Source: Flavivirga amylovorans (GTDB lineage: Bacteria; Bacteroidota; Bacteroidia; Flavobacteriales; Flavobacteriaceae). From it: 64,000 nucleotides of DNA. The notes below the pieces were generated by a model. That model saw only the letters and a list, made by a program, of their open reading frames with translations, was not told the origin of the DNA and did not search any database. Where the stretch lies: the NCBI RefSeq assembly GCF_030540875.1, contig NZ_JAUOEM010000002.1:278926-342925 (forward strand). Reading direction: 5' to 3'. The position numbers and the translations under genes are program-made. Each line of letters starts with the position of its first letter. Position 1 is the first letter of the stretch. Of this stretch, positions 16,693-26,800 are shown one piece after another.

Positions 16693-17271
16693 TCATTTAT
16701 AAAAATTCATTTCATCTAAATACTCCCAAACAAATTCTGGAAGCATGGGTTTTACATTTTTACCTGCTTTGATACCTTGGCGTATTAATGTTGAAGACAG
16801 TTCCATAATAGGAGCATCAATATGGTGTATTTTTTTATGGTTCTTAAATTGTGTTTCTATCTTGTTTTCATAAATACGAGGGTAAACATATATATGATGA
16901 TTTTCAAGAATTAACTCGTAATTTCTCCATTTATGAAAACTCTTTAAGTTGTCTTCGCCCATAATTAAAGAAAATTCATTGTCAGGATATTTTTCTTGTA
17001 AATAAGCAAGTGTATTGATGGTATAGTTAGGCTGTGGTAAGTTAAATTCTATATCGCTTGGTTTGAGCTTTGTATAATCTTTAGTAGCACGATATACCAT
17101 TTCTAAACGTTGGTAGTTATCTAGTAAACTGCTTTTCTTTTTAAACGGACTATGAGGGGTTACTATAAACCAAATTTGATCCAAATCACTATATTCAGCT
17201 AAATAATTGGCTATAACTAAATGTCCAATGTGAATAGGATTAAAAGAACCAAAATATAACCCAACTTTCAT
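16693..17271 (-). CDS. nadD: Nicotinate-nucleotide adenylyltransferase
   Basis: A 192-residue cytoplasmic enzyme that transfers AMP to nicotinate mononucleotide in NAD synthesis. The N-terminus MKVGLYFGSFNPIHIGHL carries the (H/T)xGH nucleotidyltransferase motif, followed by IWFIVTPHSPFKKKSSLL, FSLIMGEDNL, and ELSSTLIRQGIKAGKN with the ISSTxIR-type motif. It follows gmk by 10 bases in the yicC-gmk-nadD cluster typical of Flavobacteriia. Confidence 0.95.
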   Translation of the reverse strand: MKVGLYFGSFNPIHIGHLVIANYLAEYSDLDQIWFIVTPHSPFKKKSSLLDNYQRLEMVYRATKDYTKLKPSDIEFNLPQPNYTINTLAYLQEKYPDNEFSLIMGEDNLKSFHKWRNYELILENHHIYVYPRIYENKIETQFKNHKKIHHIDAPIMELSSTLIRQGIKAGKNVKPMLPEFVWEYLDEMNFYK

Positions 17272-17281
17272 TCTGAATAAT

Positions 17282-17860
17282 TTAAGAGTTTAGAAAATCA
17301 CCAACTAGCTTATGTGCATTTTCAAGCGCTTTGTTTAAATCGTCATTTACAACGATAACATCAAATAAAGGAGCTGTTGCTAATTCTGCCGATGCTTTTG
17401 CAACACGCATATTGATTTTATCTTCGCTTTCTGTTTTACGCTTTTTTAATCTAATTTTTAACTCGTCAATGCTTGGTGGTTTTACAAAAATAGCTAAAGT
17501 TTCCTCTGGGAATTTTCGTTTTATACGTAAACCACCAGATACGTCAATATCAAAAATAACATGTTTACCCATAGCCCAAATACGCTCCACTTCAGTTTTT
17601 AGAGTGCCGTAAAAATTATCGCGATAGACTTCTTCCCATTCTAAAAATTCATCATTTTTAATTTTGGTTTTAAAATCTTTAGCCGATAAAAAATAATAAT
17701 CTTTTGCATCTATTTCTTCACCTCGTTTCTCTCTGGAAGTTGCTGATATAGAAAACTCTAAATTCAAATCTTCGATTCCTAATAAATGCCTTACAATGGT
17801 TGTTTTTCCAGAGCCTGAAGGCGCAGAAAATACAATGAGTTTGCCTTTCTTCAATTTCAA
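17282..17860 (-). CDS. gmk: Guanylate kinase
   Basis: A 192-residue enzyme that phosphorylates GMP to GDP. The P-loop SAPSGSGKTTI lies at about residues 13-23, followed by SISATSREKRGEEIDAKDYY (GMP binding), EWEEVYRDNFYGTLK and HVIFDIDVSGGLRIK. Length is normal. It lies between yicC (14 bases upstream) and nadD (10 bases downstream) in one operon. Confidence 0.96.
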   Translation of the reverse strand: MKLKKGKLIVFSAPSGSGKTTIVRHLLGIEDLNLEFSISATSREKRGEEIDAKDYYFLSAKDFKTKIKNDEFLEWEEVYRDNFYGTLKTEVERIWAMGKHVIFDIDVSGGLRIKRKFPEETLAIFVKPPSIDELKIRLKKRKTESEDKINMRVAKASAELATAPLFDVIVVNDDLNKALENAHKLVGDFLNS

Positions 17861-17874
17861 TGCGTTTTAACGTT

Positions 17875-18732
17875 TTATAGTACGTTTAATAATTGTTCTT
17901 TAACTTTTTCCAGTTCATCTTTCATTTGAACCACTAATTGTTGCATAGGCGCATAATTACTTTTAGAACCAATGGTATTTATTTCTCGTCCCATTTCCTG
18001 ACTAATAAACCCAAGCTTTTTTCCGTTAGAGTCTTTAGAATTGATACATTCTGTAAAGTAATTTAAGTGATTTTTTAAACGTACTTTTTCTTCGGTAATA
18101 TCAAACTTTTCTATATAATAAACTAGCTCTTGCTCAAAGCGATTTTCATCATATTTCTCTTTTAAATCTTCGACGCCTTTAAGTAGTCTTTCACGAACTC
18201 CTTCTACACGTTCAGGATCCATAGCAATAACTTGTTCAAGTATATTATCAATTGTGATGACACGTTTATTGAAATCCTGTTCAAGTACCTTTCCTTCATC
18301 TAATCTATGATTGATTAAGTCATTTACAGCAGTATTTATTTGTGCTTCGATAGTCTTCCATTCATCATCATCAATTTCCTCACGAACTGTATTTAAAGCA
18401 TCTGGAAAACGAACAGCCATTTTAAGGAGTTCGATCGCGTCCCCATCAACTACATGTTTTAACTGTTCTATATATTGTTTAACAACAGGTGTGTTTATTT
18501 GCGTAGATGTGTCTTCTGCAGTAGCTTCAACATAAATAGAGAAATCAACTTTGCCTCTTTGTAATTTAGCAGCAAGAAGCTTTCGAATGGATAATTCCTT
18601 TTCTCGATAAATAGAAGGCATTCTCACATTTAAATCTAAATTTTTACTATTAAGAGATTTAAGCTCTATTGTTATTTTTTTAGTGGGTAATTGCAATACA
18701 GATTTTCCATAACCTGTCATTGAATATATCAT
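17875..18732 (-). CDS. YicC/YloC family endoribonuclease
   Basis: A 285-residue cytoplasmic protein. The N-terminus MIYSMTGYGKSVLQLPTKKI is the YicC family signature, followed by LKSLNSKNLDLNVRMPSIYR and, at the C-terminus, the DUF1732 region GFISQEMGREINTIGSKSNY. E. coli YicC and B. subtilis YloC have been shown to be endoribonucleases affecting small RNAs. First gene of the yicC-gmk-nadD operon; a TACCTTTG -7-like box stands 20 bases before the start. Confidence 0.93.
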   Translation of the reverse strand: MIYSMTGYGKSVLQLPTKKITIELKSLNSKNLDLNVRMPSIYREKELSIRKLLAAKLQRGKVDFSIYVEATAEDTSTQINTPVVKQYIEQLKHVVDGDAIELLKMAVRFPDALNTVREEIDDDEWKTIEAQINTAVNDLINHRLDEGKVLEQDFNKRVITIDNILEQVIAMDPERVEGVRERLLKGVEDLKEKYDENRFEQELVYYIEKFDITEEKVRLKNHLNYFTECINSKDSNGKKLGFISQEMGREINTIGSKSNYAPMQQLVVQMKDELEKVKEQLLNVL

Positions 18733-18752
18733 AACGCTTGTATTAGGTTTTG

Positions 18753-18760
18753 CAAAGGTA
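18753..18760 (-). promoter_or_regulatory. Putative -7 element of yicC-gmk-nadD (TACCTTTG)
   Basis: On the minus strand TACCTTTG fits TAnnTTTG and ends 20 bases before the yicC ATG. Confidence 0.45.
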
Positions 18761-19122
18761 ATTAAAACCTAAAGGATAAGGAATAGATAATTAAATGTTA
18801 AAAAATTACGTGTGATCTTAATTTTGGTGACATATAGTTTCAGGTATTATAATTTTTTGAATACCCCAAGAAAACCTACTAATCTCGGGGTATTCGCAAA
18901 AACACTCTATAAAGAGCTTGCATAGTGTTAACTAGCTTAGAGAACACTACTTTTTAAACCAATAAATGGTTTGTAATTATGTTTGAACTGCTATTTAATA
19001 ATTTAAAAACGTTCATTAATGTAATATTCGTATTTCGTTGAGGTGAATTTTTTAATCTTTTTTAGGATATAGCTAGGTGGTTAAAACTTAAATTCCAACA
19101 AGCTCAATAATGGAGATGTGTT

Positions 19123-19260
19123 TTACTTTTTCAGCACTAGGGATTCTTTTAAAAGACCTTCTTCTTCTTCAATGTGTTGTTCAACTTCTTGAAGCGTTGG
19201 TAAATTATAATCTTTATTGAAAACAAAGTCAGCCCAATTAGCATATACTGCAACAAACTT
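19123..19260 (-). pseudogene. Remnant of a tail-fibre-like protein C-terminus
   Basis: An open stretch of 45 codons with no start reads KFVAVYANWADFVF, NKDYNLPTLQEVEQHI, then drifts. In another frame directly after, IPSAEKVK appears. The motif order 'WADYVF..YNLPTL.EVE.HI...GHLPNIPSA.EV' is the standard C-terminus of large cell-surface or tail-fibre-type proteins in Bacteroidota, so this is a frameshifted, truncated remnant. The 5' part is missing: the fragment stops exactly where the GNAT remnant on the other strand begins. Confidence 0.7.
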
Positions 19261-19374
19261 CACCAGAAATTTGGATTTAAAGAAGTAGCACATCTAGAAG
19301 AAGTGGGCTTAAAATTTGGAGCATGGCAAGATGTTGGCATTTGGCAATTATGCTTGAACACTTCAAATAAATAA
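19261..19374 (+). pseudogene. Remnant of a GNAT N-acetyltransferase C-terminus
   Basis: Thirty-seven codons and a stop read HQKFGFKEVAHLEEVGLKFG followed by AWQDVGIWQLCL. This is the end of phosphinothricin-type GNAT acetyltransferases (GFKEVG...EVGFKFGRWLDV..WQL). The first three quarters of the gene, including the acetyl-CoA site, are absent. It abuts the tail-fibre remnant, which reads the other way. Confidence 0.75.
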
Positions 19375-19560
19375 GGATAAGAGTTTGTTTCCCTGTTTTG
19401 TGTGTTAGATGAAATTCTTTCAACTCGAGTTCATTTTACGATTGAAAAGAAAATTAATAGCTAGAACCTGTCTGCTGACAGCTACTGTATACTCATAAAT
19501 ATATGAGTAGTATTTTTAAATATAGTTAAATCAAAATAAAATATCACATAGAGTATTGTA

Positions 19561-19591
19561 GACCTGTCAGGTTTTTAAAACCTGACAGGTC
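19561..19591. repeat. 31-bp palindromic repeat (REP-like)
   Basis: GACCTGTCAGGTTTT, one T, then AAAACCTGACAGGTC: two 15-base arms in exact inverted complement. This kind of ACCTGTCAGG palindrome is a widespread intergenic repeat in Bacteroidota. It could work as a bidirectional terminator; TTTCTAG follows it. Confidence 0.7.
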
Positions 19592-19764
19592 TTTCTAGTC
19601 GAATAAGTTTATCACACACTATGTCAATGTCAATTAAGATTTAGCTATACTTACGAAACTGCCTATCTGTTTTTAAAGATTTCGACTATGTTGAACCTGA
19701 AATAGGTTTTAATTTGTTGAAATTTAATAGTTTAAAAAAAATGTTATGTTACACTCACGCTATT

Positions 19765-20967
19765 TTAATAACCATAGAGCTCTTTAAGTTTCGCATCTAA
19801 GGCATCTTTACGTAGTTGACGTCCTACAATAATGCCGTTACTGTCTATTAAGAATGTAGTTGGTAAAAAAGGTACTTTATAAGCTTTAGCAACAGCGCCA
19901 TAATCTTCTTCACCACTAATATCTTCGTCAAATACATTATTCCATACGGTTTTATCTTCAACGATAGCATTTCTCCATTTAGCTTCATTATCTGAAGTAC
20001 CTACGGCAATGACTTCAAAACCATCATTTTTATACTTTTTATAAAGCTTTTTAAGGTGTGGAAACGCTGCACGACAAGGTCTGCACCAACTGGCCCAAAA
20101 ATCTAAATAGATATATTTGCCTTTCATTTCAGACAATTTTAATGTATTGCCATCTATTGTTGTGAGTGTAAAGTCTGGTGCTTTTGTACCAACAGCTAAA
20201 TCTTTAAATATTTCGTTATATCTTCTGGTGTAATATTTATACATAACTGTGTGTTTAGCTTCACCTTCAAATAGATTGTAGAACTCTTTGAGTTCATTAT
20301 TGGACATGTAGGCTTCTCCATAGATAGTTCCTAGTACGTAAGGCGAAACTGGTAGCGCTGGGTTATCTTTGGTAAATTGGATTTTGAAATCATTTACCTC
20401 TTTAAATTTTTGTTTGGCTAACTTCTGGAATGCAATGAGTGCGTTTTCATATGCTACATCATCTCCCATCTCCTTAAATTTTAAGACCTCTTTAAATAGA
20501 GTTTCGGTCTTGTCGTATTTATCCTGATTGGCAATACTATCTGCTTTTTTATTGTGCTCTTTGAGAATGTTATTATATTTTGATCCAGATATTTTTGTCT
20601 TAACAAAACCAAAATCGTTTTTTTGATTAACATCTAGTTCTAGGGTCATATCACAGTTTTCCAAGAAAATAAAGCTCTGGTTGTCCTCATCAATACTGAG
20701 TATTACCATATCAGGATGTTCAATAGTTCCTTTAAATTGAAAATGACCATCAATTATTTGAGAGCTGTCAAATACTTTAGCTCTAGTATCATCAAATATT
20801 TTTCGTTCCAATAATTTTACAGAACCACTATCCATACCTTTAATAGTTCCTTTTATAACGTAGCCTTCTGTTTTTTTTATGCTTTTATTACAAGAGACAG
20901 CAGTTATAATAATAAGGCATATGATAGCCATTTTTGATGCAATAGTAATTTTTGTTTTTATTTTCAT
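19765..20967 (-). CDS. TlpA/ResA-like thiol-disulfide oxidoreductase with DUF4369-type N-terminus
   Basis: A 400-residue protein. The N-terminus has a hydrophobic signal ending in a lipobox (IITAVSCNKS), so it is probably a lipoprotein facing the periplasm. About residues 35-130 form the beta-rich DUF4369-like domain (YVIKGTIKGMDSGSVKLLER). A helical linker follows, then an AhpC/TSA-thioredoxin domain (about 255-400) with the active-site WASWCRPCRAAFPHLKKLY, Cys near residues 293 and 296. Such proteins reduce periplasmic disulfides. It is the last gene of the sigma/FecR/SusC/SusD/thioredoxin cluster, 17 bases after another thioredoxin-fold gene. Confidence 0.88.
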   Translation of the reverse strand: MKIKTKITIASKMAIICLIIITAVSCNKSIKKTEGYVIKGTIKGMDSGSVKLLERKIFDDTRAKVFDSSQIIDGHFQFKGTIEHPDMVILSIDEDNQSFIFLENCDMTLELDVNQKNDFGFVKTKISGSKYNNILKEHNKKADSIANQDKYDKTETLFKEVLKFKEMGDDVAYENALIAFQKLAKQKFKEVNDFKIQFTKDNPALPVSPYVLGTIYGEAYMSNNELKEFYNLFEGEAKHTVMYKYYTRRYNEIFKDLAVGTKAPDFTLTTIDGNTLKLSEMKGKYIYLDFWASWCRPCRAAFPHLKKLYKKYKNDGFEVIAVGTSDNEAKWRNAIVEDKTVWNNVFDEDISGEEDYGAVAKAYKVPFLPTTFLIDSNGIIVGRQLRKDALDAKLKELYGY

Positions 20968-20984
20968 AATAGTTGATTAAAAAT

Positions 20985-22235
20985 TTAAAAAAAGTTAAAC
21001 TCATTTAACGCACTTCCGGACTCCATTACTTCAATATGTTTTAGCATATTTTTTGCATAAGCTTTAGTAGCTACTTCTTTAGCGTGCGCTGTAATTAATT
21101 GTTTATGCTTTTGAATATGCTCAATAGCTTCTTTTCTTTTGTCTATCTTATACAAGTAATAACCATAAATAAATTGAGGCAATGCATCATCTGTACTTTC
21201 ATCTGAATAGGATTTAACCAAGGGAAAGATTCTCTCAAAATATGTCGTGTCAATATTTTTTATCTGCATGATTTCCATGTGTATAAAAGGCTCAAGATCT
21301 ATGTCTAGTTGCCCTTTTTCTATAATATCAAGGTAATCTTCTAAATATGCCTTATCCTTCTTTTTTCCTCTATAATTTTTGTTAAGTTCATAAAATTGAA
21401 TGGCTAACGGTCCGTACTTAGGAAAGTCATTTGTAATAGATGTCTTCACAGTTTCAAGACTCATAAGTTTGAACGATTCACTTTCATGAAATGAAATAGT
21501 TGTAGATAACCATCTTACTAAGTTATCCTTCTCTTTAAAAAAAGGAAATTGCTCAATATTTTCGATAATATAGTCATAGACTTTGCTTCCAGGCTTTGAA
21601 TCACATCTGTTTAGTAAATAGGAAGTATTATCTCTATCTTTGATTTCAGGTAAAGCATTAAGCCATTCTAGGACTAAATGCGGAGGAGGATATGTAAATT
21701 TTTCCTCACTATATTTACTTAGATACCTTTTAAGGAATGCTGCATCTCTATTCCCATTATTATAGTCTAACTCATAATCTTTCAGTATTTTTATTTTTCC
21801 TCCATTTGCTACAGCCTTAGTAAATTCTAACATGGCTGGTATGGTAGAAATATCATCAGAAAGGCCAGTACGCCTGCTTATTAGACTTCCATCAGTCTCT
21901 AAATAAATATAAGTAGGATATGCTTTTATATCAAATGTCTTGGCTAATGAAACTCCTACTCCTTTTTCTGCATTTATTTTATAATTAATAAAGTTTTCAT
22001 TATATATAGTGCCAATTTCTTCTTTGGAGAAGATTTCTTTGTCCATACGTTTACATGGGCCACACCAAACTGTAAAGAAGTCTAAAAAGATCTTTTTGTT
22101 TTCTGCTTTGGCTAGGGCTTTAACTTCTTCAAATGTAATACCGTCAGTTGACTTTTTCCATGAAACTCCCTGTCCATATACACATTGAGATACTAAGATG
22201 ATCGTTATTATTTGAGTTAAAATATTCTTTTTCAT
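20985..22235 (-). CDS. Exported thioredoxin-fold protein with C-terminal helical repeat region
   Basis: A 416-residue protein with signal peptide MKKNILTQIITIILVSQCVY and GQG after it. A thioredoxin domain (about 27-135) carries FLDFFTVWCGPCKRMDKEIF, the redox CxxC near residues 58-61, and a cis-proline loop AYPTYIYLE. The remaining 270 residues are helical, with TPR-like spacing toward the end (PQFIYGYYLYKIDKRKEAIE). It lies between SusD and a TlpA-like gene; two thiol enzymes at the end of one uptake operon suggest that the imported material or the surface proteins need disulfide handling. Confidence 0.85.
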   Translation of the reverse strand: MKKNILTQIITIILVSQCVYGQGVSWKKSTDGITFEEVKALAKAENKKIFLDFFTVWCGPCKRMDKEIFSKEEIGTIYNENFINYKINAEKGVGVSLAKTFDIKAYPTYIYLETDGSLISRRTGLSDDISTIPAMLEFTKAVANGGKIKILKDYELDYNNGNRDAAFLKRYLSKYSEEKFTYPPPHLVLEWLNALPEIKDRDNTSYLLNRCDSKPGSKVYDYIIENIEQFPFFKEKDNLVRWLSTTISFHESESFKLMSLETVKTSITNDFPKYGPLAIQFYELNKNYRGKKKDKAYLEDYLDIIEKGQLDIDLEPFIHMEIMQIKNIDTTYFERIFPLVKSYSDESTDDALPQFIYGYYLYKIDKRKEAIEHIQKHKQLITAHAKEVATKAYAKNMLKHIEVMESGSALNEFNFF

Positions 22236-22278
22236 AATTTTAATTACGTTTATAGATTGATTGCTTTTTACTTTGGAA

Positions 22279-22324
22279 AGTTATGCCCAATAATATCTTA
22301 GAATTATATTGTTGGGCTATAACT
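22279..22324. terminator. Long imperfect hairpin between SusD and thioredoxin genes
   Basis: AGTTATGCCCAATAATAT (22279-22296) pairs with ATATTGTTGGGCTATAACT (22306-22324) with one bulge and one mismatch. It sits in the 116-base gap after susD. It may act as a partial terminator or 3'-end stabiliser that lowers expression of the downstream thioredoxin genes relative to SusC/D. Confidence 0.55.
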
Positions 22325-22351
22325 CCCATAAGTGGATTTTTATAGTAAATT

Positions 22352-23782
22352 TTAGAAATTTGGATTCTCATTTAAGAAACGTTGATTGTATTTAAGTACA
22401 AGACGGTCTTCGGTTAGGTTAAATGTTTCCTTTACAGAGGCATCTGCATTATATATAGTGTGAACATAAGTTTTGTTGCTAAGCATTGGGTCTGAAAATA
22501 CTCTTCTTGTAGTAAACCACTCCATGCCTTTTACTGCAAACTCCCTTTTGCGTTCGTCCATTATATATTCTAAGAGTTCTTGCTGAGATAAACCACTGGG
22601 AATACTAGCATCTGTAACAGGCATTCTGTGTTGTCTAAAAAACTCAATAGTTTCAACTGCACCATCTAAATCATTTAAACGGGTTTTACACTCAGCAAGC
22701 AATAAGTATAGGTCTGGTATGTTTATACCCATGGCCGCAAAGGATCCTCCTACATACCGCAAGATGTTTGGAGTAGGTAGTGGAGGTGTAAATGGGCCAG
22801 AGTTATTTACGTAAAACACATTTCGCCTTATATCTGTTGGTTCAAAAAGTTGGGTAGTTTCTGGAGATGTCAATAACTCTGCGCTAAAAGACCCATCAAT
22901 ATTTGTATGAGCTCTAAGATAAGGGTTTTCAATATCTGAATTTACTGGTGGTACACCTGGTCCAACAAAACCAGGAGCGTGTATACCTCCTGGAAGTGTA
23001 GTTACGTTATAGTCGTATAACCCTATTTCTACATCAGACGTTTCAAACTCAGCAAAAGCATTATTTATCTGTTCCATGCCTTTTTGATAGTCTCCCATAA
23101 AAATGTAAACTTTACCCAAGAGCGCCATAGCAGGTCCCTTAGACATGCGAAGCCCGTAAAATGTATTTCGTAGGTTTGGAATGGCTTTGTTGAGGTCGTC
23201 TATCATAAATTTGTAAATAGCTTCAACAGTAGCTTGTTCAAATACAGATTCTGTAATATCTGCTTCGGTAATAATAGGGAATGCTAAATCTGTAGTTGCG
23301 GTATCTGGATTGTATGGTTTCCCAAAATAATTTATAAACTGAAAATAAAGCCATGCTCTATTAGCTAGAGCTTCTGCTTGTATGTTTAACTTTTCAGTTT
23401 CTGTACCGCCTGTTGAGAAGGGCACCTCTTCAATTATTTTATTATATGTATATAAATTTGATACATACTCCTCTATAATGACCATGTTTTCATCAGGAAG
23501 ATAAATACTTTCTTGCCATTTAAACGCAGGGAGTTTAGTGGGGAAAAAAGGCCCTGAATTAAATGGCTCTAGCATGCATACTTCTGGAGATAAGGCAATG
23601 GGCAATGGGCTAAAGAATTGATGTAATAGCCTGTTATTGAATAATAGATTATAATCTTCGGTAGTTTCTGCAATGATATTACCTTTAATGTCAACTTCTA
23701 AAAATTCTTCTGAACAAGAACTGGTTGTTAAGGTGAAAATAAGCCCTAATACTATTGTTATATATTGAATTAAATTTTTCAT
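22352..23782 (-). CDS. SusD/RagB family outer-membrane lipoprotein
   Basis: A 476-residue surface lipoprotein; the signal ends in the lipobox TTSSCSEEFLEVD, a classic SusD start. The TPR-bearing helical half is seen in KLNIQAEALANRAWLYFQFI with FGKPYNPDTATTDLAFPI, and the C-terminal SusD half in LYLLLAECKTRLNDLDGAVE and YIMDERKREFAVKGMEWFTT. It caps the SusC channel encoded 21 bases upstream and binds substrate. With no glycan hydrolase in the cluster, the substrate is unknown; peptides or another organic nutrient are possible. Confidence 0.95.
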   Translation of the reverse strand: MKNLIQYITIVLGLIFTLTTSSCSEEFLEVDIKGNIIAETTEDYNLLFNNRLLHQFFSPLPIALSPEVCMLEPFNSGPFFPTKLPAFKWQESIYLPDENMVIIEEYVSNLYTYNKIIEEVPFSTGGTETEKLNIQAEALANRAWLYFQFINYFGKPYNPDTATTDLAFPIITEADITESVFEQATVEAIYKFMIDDLNKAIPNLRNTFYGLRMSKGPAMALLGKVYIFMGDYQKGMEQINNAFAEFETSDVEIGLYDYNVTTLPGGIHAPGFVGPGVPPVNSDIENPYLRAHTNIDGSFSAELLTSPETTQLFEPTDIRRNVFYVNNSGPFTPPLPTPNILRYVGGSFAAMGINIPDLYLLLAECKTRLNDLDGAVETIEFFRQHRMPVTDASIPSGLSQQELLEYIMDERKREFAVKGMEWFTTRRVFSDPMLSNKTYVHTIYNADASVKETFNLTEDRLVLKYNQRFLNENPNF

Positions 23783-23803
23783 AGTTTTAAACTTTTAAAA
23801 TGA

Positions 23804-26800
23804 TTAAAAGGTAAGATGTATACCTGCTGTGATAGTCTCTTGATTTATAAGAGGACTTCTTATTCCAAAAAATGATTGATGAAACTCAGGATCTATGTTT
23901 CTGTCATTTTTACGCCATAACATGACGTTTGATAATTGCAAACGAAATGCAATGTTATCAGCATTTAGAAAGTCTAGTGCTTTTTGGGGCAAAGCATAAG
24001 ATAATGTTATATCTCGTAGTTTTATATAATCGGCTGAAAGCACATTTATATTTCCAAACCTATAAAAATCAGTATTTCTACGGGTGTTGTGTGTCGAAAT
24101 ATCAGCCACAAATGAAGGTACATTGGTTAAGTTTTCGTCACCAGGTTGCCTCCAACGGTTAAAAAAGTCGGCATGTACGTTACCAGTATTAAGGCTTTCA
24201 TCACCTACACGTGATGATGCTGTACCTGCTGTTAATCTCCCTTGTGTAAAGTCTAGTTTACTTGGAACGTCTGCGCGCATTACAGCACCAAAGTTATATA
24301 CAATATTAGCATTTAAAGTAAAGCCTTTATAAGTAAGTGTATTACCAAAACCTCCTGTGATTTTAGGCAAATAGCTTCCTTCAAATTTTAAATCTTCTGC
24401 AACTGGCTCACCAGGAGTTTTGGTTATAGTGCCATCTGCCAAACGTACTTGTGGGTCACCAAGATTGTCTAGTCCTGCATAGTCGTATGAATATATTGCA
24501 AAAGCCGATTGCCCCTCTACAAATCTTGCTCTTATTAAGGCCTCTGCAGATGTTAATGGAATCGGGCTATTTAATTTTGTGATAGTGTTTTTATTGTATG
24601 CAAGATTAAATGTTGTACTCCAAGAGAAATTAGCAGTATTTATATTTAAAGAGTTTATTAATAATTCTATACCATTGTTCTCCATATTACCTAGGTTACC
24701 AAAGACACTAGGAAAGCCAGTTAGAATATTATTATCTAGCGCACCAATTAAATCGGTTGTTTTTCTTTGGTAATAGTCTATAGAACCATTAATGCGGTTG
24801 TTTAATATTGTATAATCTAAACCTACGTTTATGGTTTCGGTGGTTTCCCAGGTTAATTTATCATTTCCTGGTGTTAGGATTCCTAATCCTATATTATTAA
24901 GAAGTATTGGATCTGTTATGGGTTCAAGTACATCAAAAGATGAGGATTCGCCTGGAATAGGGGAATTACCTGTAATACCATATGTAACCCTCAATGCCAA
25001 TGTGTTTATCATTTTTGAATTTTGTAAAAAGGGCTCATTACTTATATTCCACTTACCACCAACACTCCAAATAGGTTTGTTTTGTGCAGACTTATCAATA
25101 CCAAAAAGGTTAGATTCATCTATACGCCAACTTCCATTTAAAGAGTATTTCTGGTTATAAGTATAGCCGAAATTACCATAGAAAGATGATATTCTATTAG
25201 TGATTTCGGTTTCGGTAAATGGGGCTGTTGCTTCATTTAAGCTCAATTCGCTAGTGCCGCCAAAAGATGTATTAATTATAATTGGAGCTTCAATACCTTC
25301 TTCTGAAAGGGTTAGTAAATCTACAGGAATAGAAGTAAGTAGTCTGTTGTTATAGCCTCGAACAAACGAACGATTAAAACTATTGAAATTTTCTTGGACT
25401 TCTTGACCTAATAGTACACTTAATTGATGTTTTTTATCCAGCCATGAGTTTTCATAGTTAAGCTGGTTTCTTAGCAACCAATCTCTTTGTTTTATGTTTT
25501 GAATGGCATAGTGACCTCCATCTTCTGGTAAAAAATAAATGGGGCCAGCTTCAACAAATTGTGCTCTTTCAAAACGGACTGTAAAGCTGTCCTCATTATC
25601 AAATTTTGATGTTTCAGAATTGCCGTGTACATAACCATAGCGCCCCTGGAATTTTAATTTTTTTGATAGGTCAATATCTAAACCTAAATTTATTCGCGCA
25701 TTTAAATCATTACCTTTAGTATATCCTTTGTTTACTTCCTCAAGTGGTGTGTAGTTTAAGTTGATACCAGTAGCGTTTTCATAAAATGCTAATTCATCAT
25801 CACCAGAAAATCCTGAAAAAAAGTTTGTGCTTAAAGGATTACCAGATTCATCTTGAAACCTTATGTAGGGTAGCGTGTTTCCATCTACATCTATAGGGCG
25901 TCTACTTTTTGTATTTCTATTGGTTAAATCTGCAATAAGGCTAACTTTAATAAAGTTATTGAATCTGTAATCTTGATTAACATTTAGTTTGTATGTCTCA
26001 TCTATATTATTGGGGGTATCGTCTTGAGCATTGGTATAAGCTATAGACCCATAAATACTGTATTTTTCACCTCCACCCCTTACAGATAGTGTATGGTTTT
26101 GAAGTATTGCATTTCTATAAAATAAATCTTCAATTTGCCCTAAATTATCAAAACTAGCCAAGGCGTTTAAGCGTGATGTTGCCGTTGCTTGATCGATAGT
26201 ACCATTATCAAGATCGTATAAAATTTGTTCGTGGGGTTGCACGCCTACATGGCCAACATTGGTGAAATTAGAAACTTCTGAGTAAGGATTGTCAGATGGG
26301 GAAAATATTTCTTCTGCGGTTTGTATAAATTGCTGGCTGTTTAAGCGTGGTGTATAGTTAAGATCTGTTTTGCCCTGAAATGCTATATAACTATCATAAT
26401 CTACTTGCAGTTTGTTTTCAATTCCTCCTTTTTTTGTGGTAATTACGATAACACCATTAGTAGCCCGTGAACCATAAATGGAGTTAGCGGTAGCATCTTT
26501 TAAAACATAGATGCTTTCTACATCTTGCGGGTTTATACGGCTTACATCGTTTATAGGTACACCATCTACTACAAATAGAGGTGAGCGATTTGCATTTATA
26601 GAGCTAAATCCTCTTATGCTTATGGGGAGGCCATCATCTGATTGATCAGTTGGAGCATTATTAATGAATAAACCTGGTACCAGTCCATCAAGCCTGCTTA
26701 GTACATTAGTGCTAGTACTTCGGTTTCTTAGTACATTAACATCTGCTTTGGCATAAGACCCTGCGTTACGCTCTTTAGATATGGTTTGGTAACCAGTTGC

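Larger units (their letters stand above)
18733..19764. other. Gene-poor scar region of about 1 kb
   Basis: No intact gene is seen. Contents: an inverted repeat GAATACCCC/GGGGTATTC at 18859-18895, the two opposed remnants at 19123-19374, and a 31-bp palindrome at 19561-19591. The rest is AT-rich sequence with stops in all frames. It separates the core gene block from the SusC/SusD locus and looks like a degraded insertion site. Confidence 0.6.
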
